A DNA stretch of 64,000 bases from Cheiracanthium punctorium. Taxonomy: Eukaryota; Arthropoda; Arachnida; Araneae; Cheiracanthiidae. A program made the position numbers and the translations under genes. The DNA lies in NCBI GenBank assembly GCA_038373885.1, contig JAWZYV010019464.1, positions 992,001 through 1,056,000 on the forward strand, given 5' to 3'. This document shows positions 1 through 11,298 of this stretch, in pieces. The number at the start of each line of letters is the position of its first letter. Position 1 is the first letter of the stretch. Below the pieces are notes generated by a model, which had not been told where the DNA came from, ran no database searches, and worked only from the letters and a program-made list of their open reading frames with translations.

Positions 1-269
1 ATAATTTTACAATTGCGCAAAATGATTTCGAGGCCATATTTTAACTAACTAAATTTATTAATTTACTATAGTATATATAAAAAACTATATAAAACCATTC
101 ATTATAATTTATATTTTACTAATTTTTCACTAATTTTATTTATTTAAGTACAAATGCATGTTCAAGCGGAAGTTTTATAGTTACAAAGAAAAAAAAATTT
201 AAGAAACAATACATTGCAGCATGAATATAGTGTTGCAGAACTACACTGAACGGGAGCTACTCTACACTG

Positions 270-758
270 CCCCCACTCTCACTGAACTATCGGGGCAGCG
301 CGCGATTCTATATATAGCCGAAGCAGAAGCTGCGAGGAGCTTCCAGAAAAGTTTATTTCTCGAGGGTTATACATAAAGCGGTAATTTTGATTACGTCATA
401 GAAGATAAATGTTAGGTTATTATGCCTCTTTAATGCAGGAAAACCAACTTTCAGGCCCCATTGGAAAAATCGCGCCAAAATGACCAAAATGTCGCCAAGC
501 TTGGCGAAATATCACCAAATTTGGCGCCAAAAATAAGTCCCCAAAAGTGAAGAGATCGAGGCCCTAGGACCCATATTTCTCGAGATTTCTAGAAACCCCA
601 TAGAAAAACATAGGGGAAACCAAAACCTCCGTATCTCCGGTTCTAGTTGACTTATTTTGATGCAACAAAAAGCAAAATTTATCTATTTGAAGCGTAGAAT
701 ACGCATTTTGAACTATTTTAAGCCCCAGAGCAGTGGGTTGCCCCGAAAATTCGTAACA
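270..758 (-). mobile_element. Truncated gypsy-type LTR
   Basis: Read on the minus strand, this begins with TGTTACGAATTTTCGGGG, the same start as the complete LTR at 35199-36093, and follows that LTR through the stacked GGCGA/CGCC motifs (about 470-530), the TGACGT-like site and the TATA-like region (about 310-320). It stops before the polyadenylation-signal part of the LTR, so the 3' half of the LTR is missing. No primer-binding site or internal gag/pol sequence is attached. It is diverged from the 35 kb copy. The call rests on similarity within the window; assignment to Ty3/gypsy is inference from the 35 kb copy. Confidence 0.7.
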
Positions 759-1196
759 AAAGTGATAAATATGTCGATAGGTTATTTTTCTCTTCAATTC
801 TCTTTAAAAGTCTTCAATAGTAGATGTTGCTACTAACAATTGTATTTATTAAAGTATGGATTTTAAACAAAAAAGTTAGTTATAGAATTATTTTAGCACA
901 AGCCAGTCGCGATGCGGCATGTGAGCTCTAGCTTGAACATTTTGGCTGCGAAGCAGCCATCGACGGCCAAAACTGATCGCCGAAGGCGGCTAGTTTGTCA
1001 GACTCAACTAACTCTGTTCAACGAAATTAGTTTTAGATGAACAGATAACAATAATTAATTTAGTTGAGCCAAGCTAGTTGAATCTTCAACTAATAGATAT
1101 TAGTTTAAGGCTCTTACACTAACTCTGATCAACTAAATTCTTTTTAGTTGAGCAGAAAACAAAAACTAATTTACTTGAGCCGAGTTAATGCGTGGC
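759..1196. repeat. AT-rich spacer with TTAGTTGA-type degenerate repeats
   Basis: Between about 1010 and 1190 the motif AACTAA/TTAGTTGA recurs many times in both orientations, for example around 1035, 1070, 1095 and 1150. A similar short cluster occurs at 3405-3460, beyond the mariner element. No gene is visible. It may be the degenerate edge of a larger repeat. Confidence 0.4.
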
Positions 1197-2678
1197 TTTC
1201 GCAATTAGTAACGGGCCTGCGCGTGTATTTTGATGAGCCATCCAAAGAGGCCTACGGATGCTCGAGTCTTCACGTATACATCCGGCATTTCTTAAGCTTT
1301 CCAGTGCTTTCAAACATTATTTAAAGTAGTTTTAAGTAGTAATTGTGCTACTCATTCAAGTACGAACTCATGTTTAATTTGTTTGCTAGGATACATATTG
1401 GCATTAAGAAAATAGATGCATATAATTTGAAGGAAAAACAAATTAGCGCTTACTCTCATGATTCACGATTGCTTATTTTAGTTTCACGTGGATATTTAAT
1501 GTACTTTAACCCATTTGTGCCTGGATATTTTTGCGACTTTCTTCGATTTTTACTGATATCAGAAATAATAGATAAATTTCTGATGTCAACTTCTTGAACA
1601 AGGGATGATTTCTTTTAAAATCATTATGCATAAAAATCGAAATATCAACATCCTACTGGGTCATGTTAAAATATTTTGTAGAGTTGAGGCTCAATACTCA
1701 TGAATAAAGGCTAGGAAAAATAAAAAACGTTTTCGACTAATAGCGAAAATGCCGTCCCAAAAAAAGGGACGCTAGGCATAAATGGGTTAAAATAACTAAA
1801 TACAGAAATGAGAAAGACATTTTATAATGAATATTTCATTAACATAGTCGTATTTCCTACGTTATTTTAAACAATTTAAAATTAACAAATCATGTATTAA
1901 AGCGCATTTCAGTGTTTTCAGGATATCCTGTATATTGGAGAAAATTGATGAAATACGCTCTATAGCGCGATCCCTGAATTGATTATTTTTTAATAAAGAC
2001 ATTTGATGTAGTATATGTTATTCTTTTGTCGCTTTCTCAATTGAACTTTGAAATTGAGCAAACATAATGAACGCTTGTACAAAATATTAACTACATTTGA
2101 AGTTTCTATATAAACGGGCAGAAATAAATAATTTATAATTTACTGTATTTCTGCACTGTACCAGATGTAAGTCTTAATCACATAATCAAGGCATATATAA
2201 CTGATAAATAACATTTTCAACTGGCAAAAATAAATTGTCTAAATAGTATCACAACGTCATGCTTATTTACAAGAATAAAAACTACTCAAGTAAAACGATT
2301 TCTGATTAAAATAATTTATTTATATATAACACATGAGTAATTATTCACTAAACATGATTTACATACATATTTTTAGAATTTCCAAATACATTATAAGCGT
2401 TCACTTACCTTTACATTCAGAGAAAAATGTTGGAATTTTAGGATAAATTTTGATGAAATAAAATGGCGCAAGATTCACAAAACGATTACCTACATCTAAA
2501 GTTCTTTAGTACGACAAAAGTATAAAAACATTGTTTTAAAATAATAAAATAATATAACATTTATCATACTTGGAATAATAAAATAGAATACTGTGACTGG
2601 GGAAAACAGGCCTCAATGATAAACTCATTTTTAGCGATGGCAACTCATAAGCAGGCCCGTTGCTTAGCGGTGGCCCCG
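1197..2678 (+). mobile_element. Unclassified TIR element, copy A (interrupted by a piggyBac MITE)
   Basis: The same sequence occurs in reverse orientation at 17487-18691. The ends form imperfect inverted repeats around AGTAACGGGCCTGC (1207-1220) and GCAGGCCCGTTGCT (2651-2664). Copy A is about 1.48 kb, of which 281 bp is the inserted MITE at 1506-1790, leaving about 1.2 kb, which agrees with copy B. No transposase is visible inside, so it is probably non-autonomous. I could not fix the target duplication because similarity between the copies continues a few bases beyond the visible TIR. The superfamily is unknown; the GGGCC-containing termini do not match the other families in this window. Confidence 0.65.
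1506..1790 (+). mobile_element. piggyBac-type MITE, family 1, copy a
   Basis: The element is flanked by TTAA on both sides (1506-1509 and 1787-1790) and has termini CCCATTTGTGCCTGG and CTAGGCATAAATGGG, which are inverted repeats. TTAA target duplication with termini starting CCC is the hallmark of the piggyBac superfamily. Near the right end, CGTCCC-A-run-GGGACG forms a short hairpin. There is no coding capacity. The corresponding site in the inverted element copy B (18385-18388) is an uninterrupted TTAA, which proves insertion and target duplication. Other copies lie at 11015, 13325 and 60244. Confidence 0.85.
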
Positions 2679-2705
2679 GTTAATGTGCCATTCAAATATC
2701 AATTA

Positions 2706-3370
2706 CAAGGGGCATTCAAAAAGTACGGGTGGCAACATCGCGAAACAAGACCGAAGCTTGCACAGACGATAGTTCAGTTCCACGGCTTCCAACGGTAGCA
2801 ATTTCATTCGGATAGTGACAGCAGTTGGTTTGTAGTACGAGAAGGAAATGGCGCGTAAACTGGAAGCTTACTTCAATGTTGAAGCACGCGAGATAGTACG
2901 ATTTTTGTGTGCAAAACGCTTCAAGAAAAGGCATTGTCCTCTCGCATGACAATGGAAGACCTCACAAGGCACGCACAACACAGGATTTGGTGTTGTGCGT
3001 GCTTGAAGAGCGAGCTTATGCGAGCTTTGAATGGGAGATCTGACAGCATCCACCGTACAGTCCCGACCTGGCGCCCTGCAACCTTCACGTGTTCGGGAAA
3101 CTCAAAGGGCATTTGGGTGGAAGACAATTTTCCAACGATGGCCAGGTTCAGATCGGTGTTCTAAGCTGGCTCCGCGACCAAGGAGCGATATTCTATCATC
3201 AAGGCATCTAATGATGGGTGGAACGTTCCGACAAATGTCTGCAGCGTCTGAGAGATTATGTAGAGAAATTGTGTGCTGTATGTGTGTCATATTGTATTGT
3301 AGTGCACTCCTCAATAAAGTGTTTTTTGACCTACATTGTAAAGTGTAACTTACTTTTTGAATGCCCCTTG
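2706..3370 (+). mobile_element. Internally deleted mariner element
   Basis: A 665 bp element with perfect 20 bp terminal inverted repeats, CAAGGGGCATTCAAAAAGTA at the left and its reverse complement at the right, flanked by TA dinucleotides at 2704-2705 and 3371-3372. Full-length mariners are about 1.3 kb, so roughly half is missing from the middle. The perfect TIRs suggest it was mobilised in this shortened form by a transposase supplied elsewhere. Confidence 0.88.
2848..3330 (+). pseudogene. Mariner transposase remnant
   Basis: A start codon at 2848 opens a short N-terminal piece (MARKLEAYFNVEAREIVRF), then after an internal deletion the reading continues in the frame starting at 2939 with HDNGRPH, the second catalytic-Asp block, and later PPYSPDLAPC, which contains the third Asp of the mariner DD34D triad, then LGGRQFSND and VERSDKCLQRL. 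The region carrying the first Asp is absent, and the retained C-terminal part contains in-frame stops (TGA near 3040, TAA/TGA near 3210). It cannot encode an active transposase. Family assignment rests on these motifs and on the flanking TIRs and TA sites. Confidence 0.85.
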
Positions 3371-3372
3371 TA

Positions 3373-5280
3373 CTTTAGGTGAACATTTCGTAGCATTCAA
3401 TTATATCAACCGTTAGTTTTTAGTTGAATATTTAGTTCAACTAATATTTTAGCTAATGACGCCAAACTCTGGTATCATCTAAGAGGTTAGAACTCTCAAA
3501 ATGTTTCCAATTTTTTCAACACTAGGGGTCGCTGCCTCTGCTAGGAGGATGACGCATGCGCGCATGTGCGACTCCAGGTGATGCGCCATCGTTGCAGCAT
3601 GTAATAATGGAGCTTTGAGAAAATGTCGCCGTATATGCGAAGATACCAAACACTAAGTAGCTACAATAATATAAAAAATCCGGATTTTTTAAACCGGCTT
3701 CAAGTCAATTTTCCATTTGTTTTTTATTTGTGCATTTTTTCCTAAGTCTCATAACTCTAGAAGTGTTCAGTTTTGTGGATGCGCGTTTCGTTCAATCCAA
3801 GTTTTAGTTGGATTATTGAATTTAAAAACTTTAGCGTGGCAGTAATGTATCCTGCCACTACTAAATAGAAATATGCAATGTTATTGATATTTTTTTTATG
3901 CTGCGAAAACCTTAGATGCTCCAATGGCTAAATTCTTTGCAACTTGCGTTGAAGTGTTCGATATCAGAGTGCTGAAGTCTCACGTTTGCAAATACAGTGA
4001 TGAAGTCTATCTTTAAGGGATTATTAAGCAGTTCTTTTAAAAAAACTTTTTGTAAGTTTATAGTGGTAGTGAGAATTCTTACAGAAATTATCGCTTCAAA
4101 GTTACATAAGAGTGGAAAGTAGTTTTTCTAGATATGCGCTGCTTTTGTTTTAAAATGTAAAATTTTGTGCCTAGTAGATTCCACAAAAATCGCCAGAAAG
4201 AAAAAAAATATATAGTTCAATCATGGAAATAAAATAAGAGTTACATACGCATAGTAATTATGGACGATATTTTTGTGGTTGAATACTTAGCTTTGTTTTG
4301 AAATTTAGTACTTCTGAAGAAATCTACTTTCTTACTACAAAATATTCGTTTTTTTTTTTTTTTTTGGCTGATGTTTTTATCGCGTGGGGATAAGGTTAAA
4401 TGTAAATCTTGATAGCATTTAGGGGGAGGGGGAGATGTAGTTAAAAGATTCTGATAATGTTTTAAAAATATCAACCCGCCGAACTTTTAGGTGCAGATAA
4501 TAGTGTGCTTCATAAGGAAAAAAATAAGCTTACAGAAAACACTAAAATAACTAATAATTCCGAAAATTTAACGTATTTACTGTATTTCACTTTATTATTA
4601 AATAATTTCGTTTTAAAATATGTTTTAAAATAACAGTCATTAAGTGCTTTTTTGGAAATAAATAAAATTGGTATATAATAAAAATACACGCCTTAAATTA
4701 CGTACTATTAACATAATTAACACATTTATTTTTTACCACAAAACTACTCAGTTGAAAAATCTCTAGTAATTTCATTACAAGATAAATATTTTTATTCTTA
4801 TCGATTAAATAAATATCCTTGGAATTATAATGTTTGATCTTCTTTTGATTTTTCTAAATTCACTGGCAAAGGTGTTAATTTTTTTTTTTCACATAAAGAT
4901 ATGTAGTAAGTGACCGAACAATATATAAAATGTACATAAAAAATCCATTTAAAAGGCGTTTAAAGATACTTCGGTATTTGGTTTCAAATGTTTAAAATAT
5001 GTTTTATTGCTGTGGGGATGCCTTTTTTTTATTTTGTGCGATATTTCTTACGCTAATAAGAGAGAAAAAATTAAATTTTTACATCAATATTTATTTTCCT
5101 ATCACCAGCTTAAGACATAAAAAATAGTTTTGAACTTATTACAATTATTTAAAAAATAAGATTCACACTTGTTAAAATGTAAGGACAAGAAATATAGATT
5201 AATTAACTCTTATTTTTAATTCCTAATGAAGTTGAGGAAAAGAGTACTTATACGTTCACTGTACGCTCAACAATCAGCTG
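3373..5280. other. Gene-free AT-rich interval
   Basis: No supported gene. It contains a CpG-rich spot at about 3549-3570 (GCATGCGCGCATGTGCG), an A/T homopolymer run at about 4350 and generally A/T-rich sequence. Short open frames here are low-complexity and lack domain signals. Confidence 0.5.
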
Positions 5281-5707
5281 GTGGTGCGGCTGTACAACAG
5301 GTTTAAACAGCAGCAAATTTCTCATACACAGAAAATGATTCAGTACGGACCTTGGTCAGTGCTTGGTCAGTGCTCAGGAGGGCTCTCTGTCGCCTGGACT
5401 GTTGTGGGACCGTGTACACTAAAGGAACCTGATGCCTCTGTCATGTTACGGTACTGGTTATCTGACCTGGAATTGGCTCAAAATTAAAAGACCTCGAGTT
5501 AAGTAGGTCATCCTCCCACTGGGGCTCGCCAGCAGTGACCACTGCATTTCGTTCCCTTCCTCGTCCCGTATTAAAGACTAGAGGTCAAAGCCCGTTGTGG
5601 ACGCAATTAGAACGGGTGATAGAAAAAATATTTGACGAACGTATGGCTACACTCAGTATATTTCATATTCGTCCAGATAAAATAAATAACTTCATATTTC
5701 TATTATA
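5281..5707. other. Unclassified less AT-rich interval
   Basis: This stretch is noticeably richer in G+C than its neighbours and includes a short direct repeat (CTTGGTCAGTG twice near 5350). Two open frames of about 65 codons cross it, but I recognise no domain. It could be an exon fragment, a decayed element or unique sequence. Confidence 0.3.
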
Positions 5708-5893
5708 CCGGGTGATCCAAAAGTCAGGATAAATTTTATAAATTCATTAAAAAAGAGCAAATAATGATAGAAAATTGCGGTTTGCACAAATAAATTTAGG
5801 GTATGATGGGATTTTTTTTTAATGACAAGAAAGTTTGTAGTTCCAGATGTTACCGGTAGGTGGCGCTGACATGCACAATAAGAACCAAATTTC
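5708..5893. repeat. About 186 bp terminal repeat block, left copy
   Basis: The block begins CCGGGTGATCCAAAAGTCAG and runs to the GGCGCTGACATGCAC region. An inverted copy lies at 8127-8314. The pair could be the long TIRs of one 2.6 kb element, but the right copy also behaves as an independent insertion into a duplicated repeat, so the relationship is ambiguous. Confidence 0.6.
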
Positions 5894-5904
5894 CAATTAA
5901 AAAA

Positions 5905-6090
5905 AATACGAAATCTCTGTAATGCTTTCTATGCAAACTGCAGTTTTTTTAAATCATTATTTGTTCTTTTTTAAGGAATTTTTAAACTTTGGTAAACCCA
6001 GGATGCATCAAAAGCTAGTGAAAAGTTCAACAATTCATTAAAAAAGAACAAATCACGATACAAAATTGCAGTTTGCATAGAAAGCATTAC
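5905..6090. repeat. Palindromic MITE-like inverted repeat
   Basis: The left arm (about 5915-5990, containing GTAATGCTTTCTATGCAAAC) is repeated in reverse complement at about 6035-6092. The arms are about 60-75 bp around a loop of about 40 bp. It lies directly inside the left 186 bp block, to which its outer sequence (AAAGAACAAAT, GTTTGCA) is distantly related. Confidence 0.6.
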
Positions 6091-6109
6091 AGAATTTCAG
6101 ATTTTTTTT

Positions 6110-7385
6110 TTTAATAGGACTAGGGGCCAAGGCCCCCAGACTCGCTACGCTCGCTTTTCCTATGAGGCATTCGGCACCTAATAAGGCTTATTCGTAAAAA
6201 AGACGTAATTTCAACAGACAAAACCCGAAGATTGGATCAGATAGAATGTTACGGAGCTACACATTGCTTGGTTCTTGCAGGTTCATTGGTACATAAAAAT
6301 TTAAACTTCACACTACAGTAGATCCCCTCCCCCTCATAACACGGAAGATATTTTGTTATGGGAATCTGTGTTGTATGGGTCCTGAGCTATACTTCACCTG
6401 GAGTGCGGACTCCCCTTATAATCGCTGGAAAAATTATTTGCACTCCTTAGAAACACAATGATATTTAATGTTGCCTTTCAAAAATTATATTAATTAGGAG
6501 CTAAAGCGTAATAAAATCAGAACATATGTTTCAGCTGTATTTTTAATAATGTAAAACCTATTGGACACCTTGCGAATTTGCCACCCATGGCAATTTTCAT
6601 TATTTGGCGACTTGCGTACATGTAAAGTTAATAAAAGCTACGGAACAGATAGGATATCTTGCCACCCATGGCGACTTTTCATTATTTGGCGATTGACACA
6701 TGCTCACAACCTATAATGACTGTTCATTTAAGGTTACCGGAAAACCGTTATCCATATTTTCATTTACATAATCGTTTGCAGATTGGCGTACTTAGCACCA
6801 CGAATTATACCATCTCGTTGCGCTAGCAAATATCCAAAGTGTAGTATAACTGCTATAATGGCATAGCTAACGCCACCAAATATTTCTACTGGTAGCAAAT
6901 AATCCAGCTGGACGAGAACCGGCTTTAAAATAATCTGCATTTTAATTATTTTTCATTTTCAAGATATTAGTTATTCTGTTTTGGAAAAACGGATAATCGC
7001 TCATTCTAAACTCCTGTTGTCTAAGCGAACTTACTATTTGAAAATGGTCAACTTTGTGTAACATATTTTGAGTTACTTATTTCATGTAGTTTTTATTTTG
7101 GCGTAAAATGGGTGTATTTCTACTTCATGTTTGACAATTTCACGTGATACTACATACTTGGAAACGCTTTGTTCCAAAGGAATGAATGATTTTATGCCAA
7201 ATCTGGCAACCATTCTGTTTATTTTTTCAGTTTTTTATTAATATTTTCTAAAATAATTCGATTTTCGAAATTTAAGTCAGCTCATCAGGTTCCTCGGAAT
7301 TTTTCGAATCTGTGGGCACCTTAGTCGAAACTTAAATCCCCACGGTTTAGGAGGAGATAGGTCAACAAGCTTTGACAGCGCCAGC
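6110..7385 (+). repeat. About 1.3 kb dispersed repeat, forward copy
   Basis: This sequence matches 33060-34790 in reverse orientation. Shared landmarks are CTTATTCGTAAAAA (about 6187), AACCAAGCAATG in complement (about 6263), the TTTGGCGA/CCACCCATGGC segments (about 6580-6700), TCTACTGGTAGCAAATA (about 6885) and the AAATTTAAGTCAGCT segment (about 7268). No coding region is visible. The class is unknown. Confidence 0.6.
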
Positions 7386-8417
7386 GGCCTATACTTTTTT
7401 TTAGAATAGAGAGATACCCATATTAAATTTCATGCTGTTCTGGAAACTCGCGGAATCTTTTCGCAATCGATAGATTTCGTTTAGCGTACACAGCTATTCT
7501 CATGTCCATGCAAACGATTTATTTATAAAAAATATATATATATATGATAATAAACTGTGTAATCTGGAAGAGCTTTTTTAAACGAATTTGAATCCCAATT
7601 GTATGACGTCATATTCACTTGAAAAGGGTAATTTTGTCACGCAAATGATTTACTTTTTTGACTCTCGGAAATAAAATGGTGCTGAAAATACCGAAAAATC
7701 GCTTAAAAAGGAGGGACCGGGTGGATTTTCAGATTTTTACAGAAGCGCAGATTGTTTTCTATATTTTTATACATGAGCATGAAAATTTTCAAGCGGATCG
7801 TGCAAAAGGTGAAGAAGTTATTAGGCTTTTTGTGTTAACTTTGTAAATTTCACGCGATTCTAGATACTTGGAAACGCTTTGTTGCAAAGGAATGAATGAT
7901 TTTATGCGAAATCTGGGAAACCATTCTGTTTATTTTTTCAGTTTTTTATTAATATCTTCTAAAATAATTCGATTTTCGAAATTTAAGTCAGCTTAGCAGG
8001 TTCCTCTGAATTTTTCGAATCTGTGGGCACCTTAGTCGAAAGTCAAATCCCCACGGTTTAGGAGGAGATAGGTCTACAAGATATTGACAACGCCAGCGGC
8101 CTTTACTTTTTTTTAGAATAGAGAGAAATTTGGTTCCCATTGTGCATGTCAGCGCCACCTACCGGTAACATTTGGAACTACAAACTTTCTTGTCATTACA
8201 AAAAAAATCCCACCATATACCCTAAAGCTATTTGTGCAAACCGCAATTTTCTATCATTATTCGCTCTCTTTTAATGAATTTTTAATGTTTGTCCTGACTT
8301 TTGGATCACCCGGTATATTCAAATCAAATTTCATGCTCTTTTGGAAACGTGCGAAACTTTCGCATTCAAATGGTTTCGTTTTTTGTAAACAGCCCCTCTC
8401 ACATCAATGCTTCATGC
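7137..8417 (+). repeat. Direct repeat pair of about 370 bp
   Basis: The sequence from 7137 (CACGTGATACTACATACTTGG) to about 7505 recurs from 7850 to 8417, at about 714 bp spacing. The second copy is interrupted by the 188 bp block at 8127-8314, absent from the first copy at the GAATAGAGAGA junction (about 7410). The tail of this repeat, TTTCATGCTxTTxTGGAAAC, recurs again in inverse orientation at 15422-15510. Confidence 0.65.
8127..8314. repeat. 188 bp terminal repeat block, right copy (inverted)
   Basis: Reverse complement of 5708-5893, ending TTTGGATCACCCGG. It sits inside the second member of the 7137/7850 direct repeat, the first member of which lacks it. This shows that it arrived as an insertion, or was co-duplicated and then lost from the other copy. 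Confidence 0.6.
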
Positions 8418-8485
8418 AGATGATATCCTTTTAATGAAAAAAATTAAAGTATGTAAAAAAATTGACATATTCATGAAAAAACAAC

Positions 8486-8615
8486 GGTACTTGCGTATTA
8501 GCCGGCAGTCAGCCAGACGAACGATTTTTTGTCAATATAAATGCCGGACACATAAAATTACTGATGGTTCCGAATACGATTGGCAACAGTTTGCTAGTAA
8601 ATTTTTAAAAAACAA
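8486..8615 (+). mobile_element. Truncated MITE, same family as 55565-55737
   Basis: It starts GGTACTTGCGTATTAGCCGG and follows the 55.6 kb copy through ATGCCGGACxCAT and GAATACGATTGGCA, then diverges before the right terminal repeat. Only the left part of the element remains. Confidence 0.6.
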
Positions 8616-8629
8616 TAAATATTTGTAAA

Positions 8630-9402
8630 ATATATGATTATTTTAGTCTGATATGTTTGATTAGTAATAGAAAGTATAGTAGCACGTAGGAAGTAGTAGT
8701 TAATTTTCCCTATATTTTTAAGTATGGATCATTTACATTAACATTTTATTCATTTTAAAATAATAGATATCTGTAAGTATGTGCTTATTTTGAAGAAGCA
8801 TTTATCAAATTTATGCAAAAAGCGAATTGAAAATGCATACAAGATGCCATCGTAACATTTCATAATTTTAAAAGTGAAAACATTAAATAAAAACTCGATT
8901 ATATATTCTGAAAGTATTAAAATTTTGTGAATGGACATGTTTATTTCAATTACATGATACGCACTAATTGCTATAACAGAGAGCATTTACTAAAAGTGCA
9001 TGTTTCGCAAATTATAGTACACTTAATATCATAAGCTTTGCATGTTTACTTATAGTATTTATAATTACTAACAGTAAAATTTTGCTTACGAATGTTTATT
9101 TTAATATGATATTCCTCTTTCTTACTATATTTACATAAAAATTTACTAAAACTTACATGGATACTAACGTGAACGCGCTTGCAGCGAAATTTGTTTATAA
9201 TCTTACTCACGAAGACATTAAAGTTGCAATCCAAATTTGGTAAAAAAAAATAATATTAGTTTGTTTTGATATAATATTACATCTGGATTAGTGTACTTCT
9301 GAGAAAATCATTACTAAAAATACGTTAATGCTAACTTATCGGAAGCTCACATCCTAGTATTTTATACTTACCTAAACGAAAACGATAATATACCAATTTA
9401 TT
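8630..9402. other. Very AT-rich interval without a gene
   Basis: No supported gene. Around 8600-8670 there is a weak copy of the arm of the palindrome at 9403-9551 (TATTTTAGTCTGATATGTTTG). Open frames on the minus strand are A/T-driven. Confidence 0.5.
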
Positions 9403-9551
9403 CATCATAAAAGCAACAAATATCTGTAAATTATATGTTTATTTTAGTGTAATATGTTTCGTTAATGAACATCCCCTTACTCTCACAATTAACTAAACAT
9501 ATTACACTAAAATAAATAGATAATTTAAAGATATTTGCTGCTTTTATCATG
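9403..9551. repeat. Palindromic MITE with about 60 bp arms
   Basis: The left arm CATCATAAAAGCAACAAATA (from 9403) through TTTATTTTAGTGTAATATGT is repeated in reverse complement at 9488-9551, ending GCTGCTTTTATCATGG. The loop is about 25 bp. There is no coding capacity. Confidence 0.7.
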
Positions 9552-9654
9552 GTAATATGTCAGAAGTAGTAAGTTTATTTTTCACGCAATTTTAAAAATG
9601 AAACTGTATGCATGTATTCATGTTCATATAAATGCATGCACAGTCCATTTTGAC

Positions 9655-10570
9655 CTATCCACCAGTTTTTCCCTGACGTCTGTACGTATTTATGTAACTC
9701 GTGCATCTCCAAAACTACTTGTCGTACAGTCTTGAAATTTTATATTTACTATTGTCGTAACATCTAGTTGTGCACCTTTCTTTTTGGTTCCAATCGAATG
9801 GATAATTTATTTACAGGGCCAAACAAAATATTCCCCACACATTACGCTGTATGGGCAGAAATTCATTAAAGCGTGTTTTAGAGATACGTATTATTTCAAA
9901 CGAATCAAAAGTGGTACATGCTGTTAAAGTTTACGAACTGAATCTCTCCATCGAAAATAGTGTCTTTGAAGATGATTTATAGTTCTAAAGAAACACTCAA
10001 ATAAAATTCCAGCACATTACGGTCAATGGCTGCTTTAGAGACATTCATTCATTTCAAGCATAATACCATCCTACCATATAGTTAGATAATGGCCACTTGC
10101 CTTCCTCAAATATCAATTGCTCCAAAAACGCAATTGCGGTCAGTTGCGCCAAAAGTCGCCACATTTAACGACTTTTGGTGTACGTATATATATGAAGGGT
10201 CCACGGGAAGAACGACGAGAGTCCACTTTTCGTCAATGTTGAGGTTTCTACTGCATTCTGTTGTCCATGAGTGGCACTATTAATATCCGAACCCATAAGG
10301 AGAAAGAACGATGAGAATACACTGAAAAAATAGCCCGAAGATACAGTTTACTGGGGAAGAACGTGGAAAGTCCCATGCGCCTTTCGATTTTTTGGAAAAT
10401 CAGCTGTAATGGACTCTCATCGTTCTTCCCGTAGACCCTTCATATGTATTTAACTCGCATATCTCAAAGACTATTTGTCGTACATTGCTGAAATTTTATA
10501 TGTGAGATTGTTGTAACATGTAGTTGTTTATCTTCAATTTTTGATTCCAATCTACTGGAGAGTTTGTTTA
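9655..10570 (+). repeat. Direct repeat pair interrupted by a MITE
   Basis: About 130 bp at 9660-9820 (TGTCGTACAGTCTTGAAATTT onward in shorter matches such as TTGTCGTACA and TTTACAGG) recurs at 10440-10580 with moderate divergence. A further end fragment (ATTTATTTACAGGG) appears near 11360. The MITE at 10194-10441 abuts the second copy. No gene is visible in between. Confidence 0.45.
10194..10441. mobile_element. MITE with GAAGGGTC termini
   Basis: The left end GAAGGGTCCACGGGAAGAAC and the right end GTTCTTCCCGTAGACCCTTC are inverted repeats of about 32 bp with a few mismatches. The internal sequence contains further copies of the AAGAACGATGAGA motif. The flanks are ATAT-like on both sides, so the target duplication is ambiguous. 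Superfamily not determined. Confidence 0.7.
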
Positions 10571-11014
10571 CAGGACTACCCAAACAGTGCCGGATCTAGA
10601 TATATTTCTAAGTAGTTCGAAATACAAAAATTCGCTCCCTCCCCCCCCAACACACACAGCTAGAAAAGTTTTCAGAGGGGTTAAAACGAAAATTTCAACT
10701 ATGTATGGACACTAAAATATACGTATATATTTAACAAAGCAAGGTATTTTGGTGCCTACATAAAGATGGCACCCGGTGCGGTCGCACCGTTTGCTCCAAC
10801 CTGGGACCAGCTCTGTAACCAAAAGAATTTTAATACGTTAATGTCTAAGGACATCTTCAATGTATTATGTGTGGAGTCAGTCATTGTTTGGTCCATGCCC
10901 AAAATTTCCGCCGTTTGTCATCGACCTTGGCGTGCTTGCCGAAATATCGCCAAATATTTTCGCCAAAAATAATTACATATTTCGTGTAACTGTAAAATTG
11001 TTCACCGTTGAATG

Positions 11015-11298
11015 TTAGCCCATTCGTGCCTGGATATTTTTGCTACTTTCTTCGATTTTTGCTAACACCAGCAGTAATTAATAAATTTCTGATGTCAACT
11101 GTTTGAATAAGGGATGATTTCATTTAAAATCATTATGAATAAAAATTTAAATGTCAACATCCTACTTGGCTATATTAAAATATTGTGTGGAAATGAAGTT
11201 GAATACTCGCGAATAAAGGCTAGGAAAAATAAATAACGTTTTAGACTGATAGCGAAAATGCCGTCCCAAAAAAGGGACGCTAGGCATAAATGGGTCAG
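11015..11298 (+). mobile_element. piggyBac-type MITE, family 1, copy b
   Basis: Same family and orientation as the copy at 1506, but the flanking TTAA sites have mutated to TTAG (left) and TCAG (right) and the internal sequence is the most diverged of the four. It is therefore the oldest-looking copy. The CGTCCC/GGGACG hairpin near the right end is intact. Confidence 0.8.
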
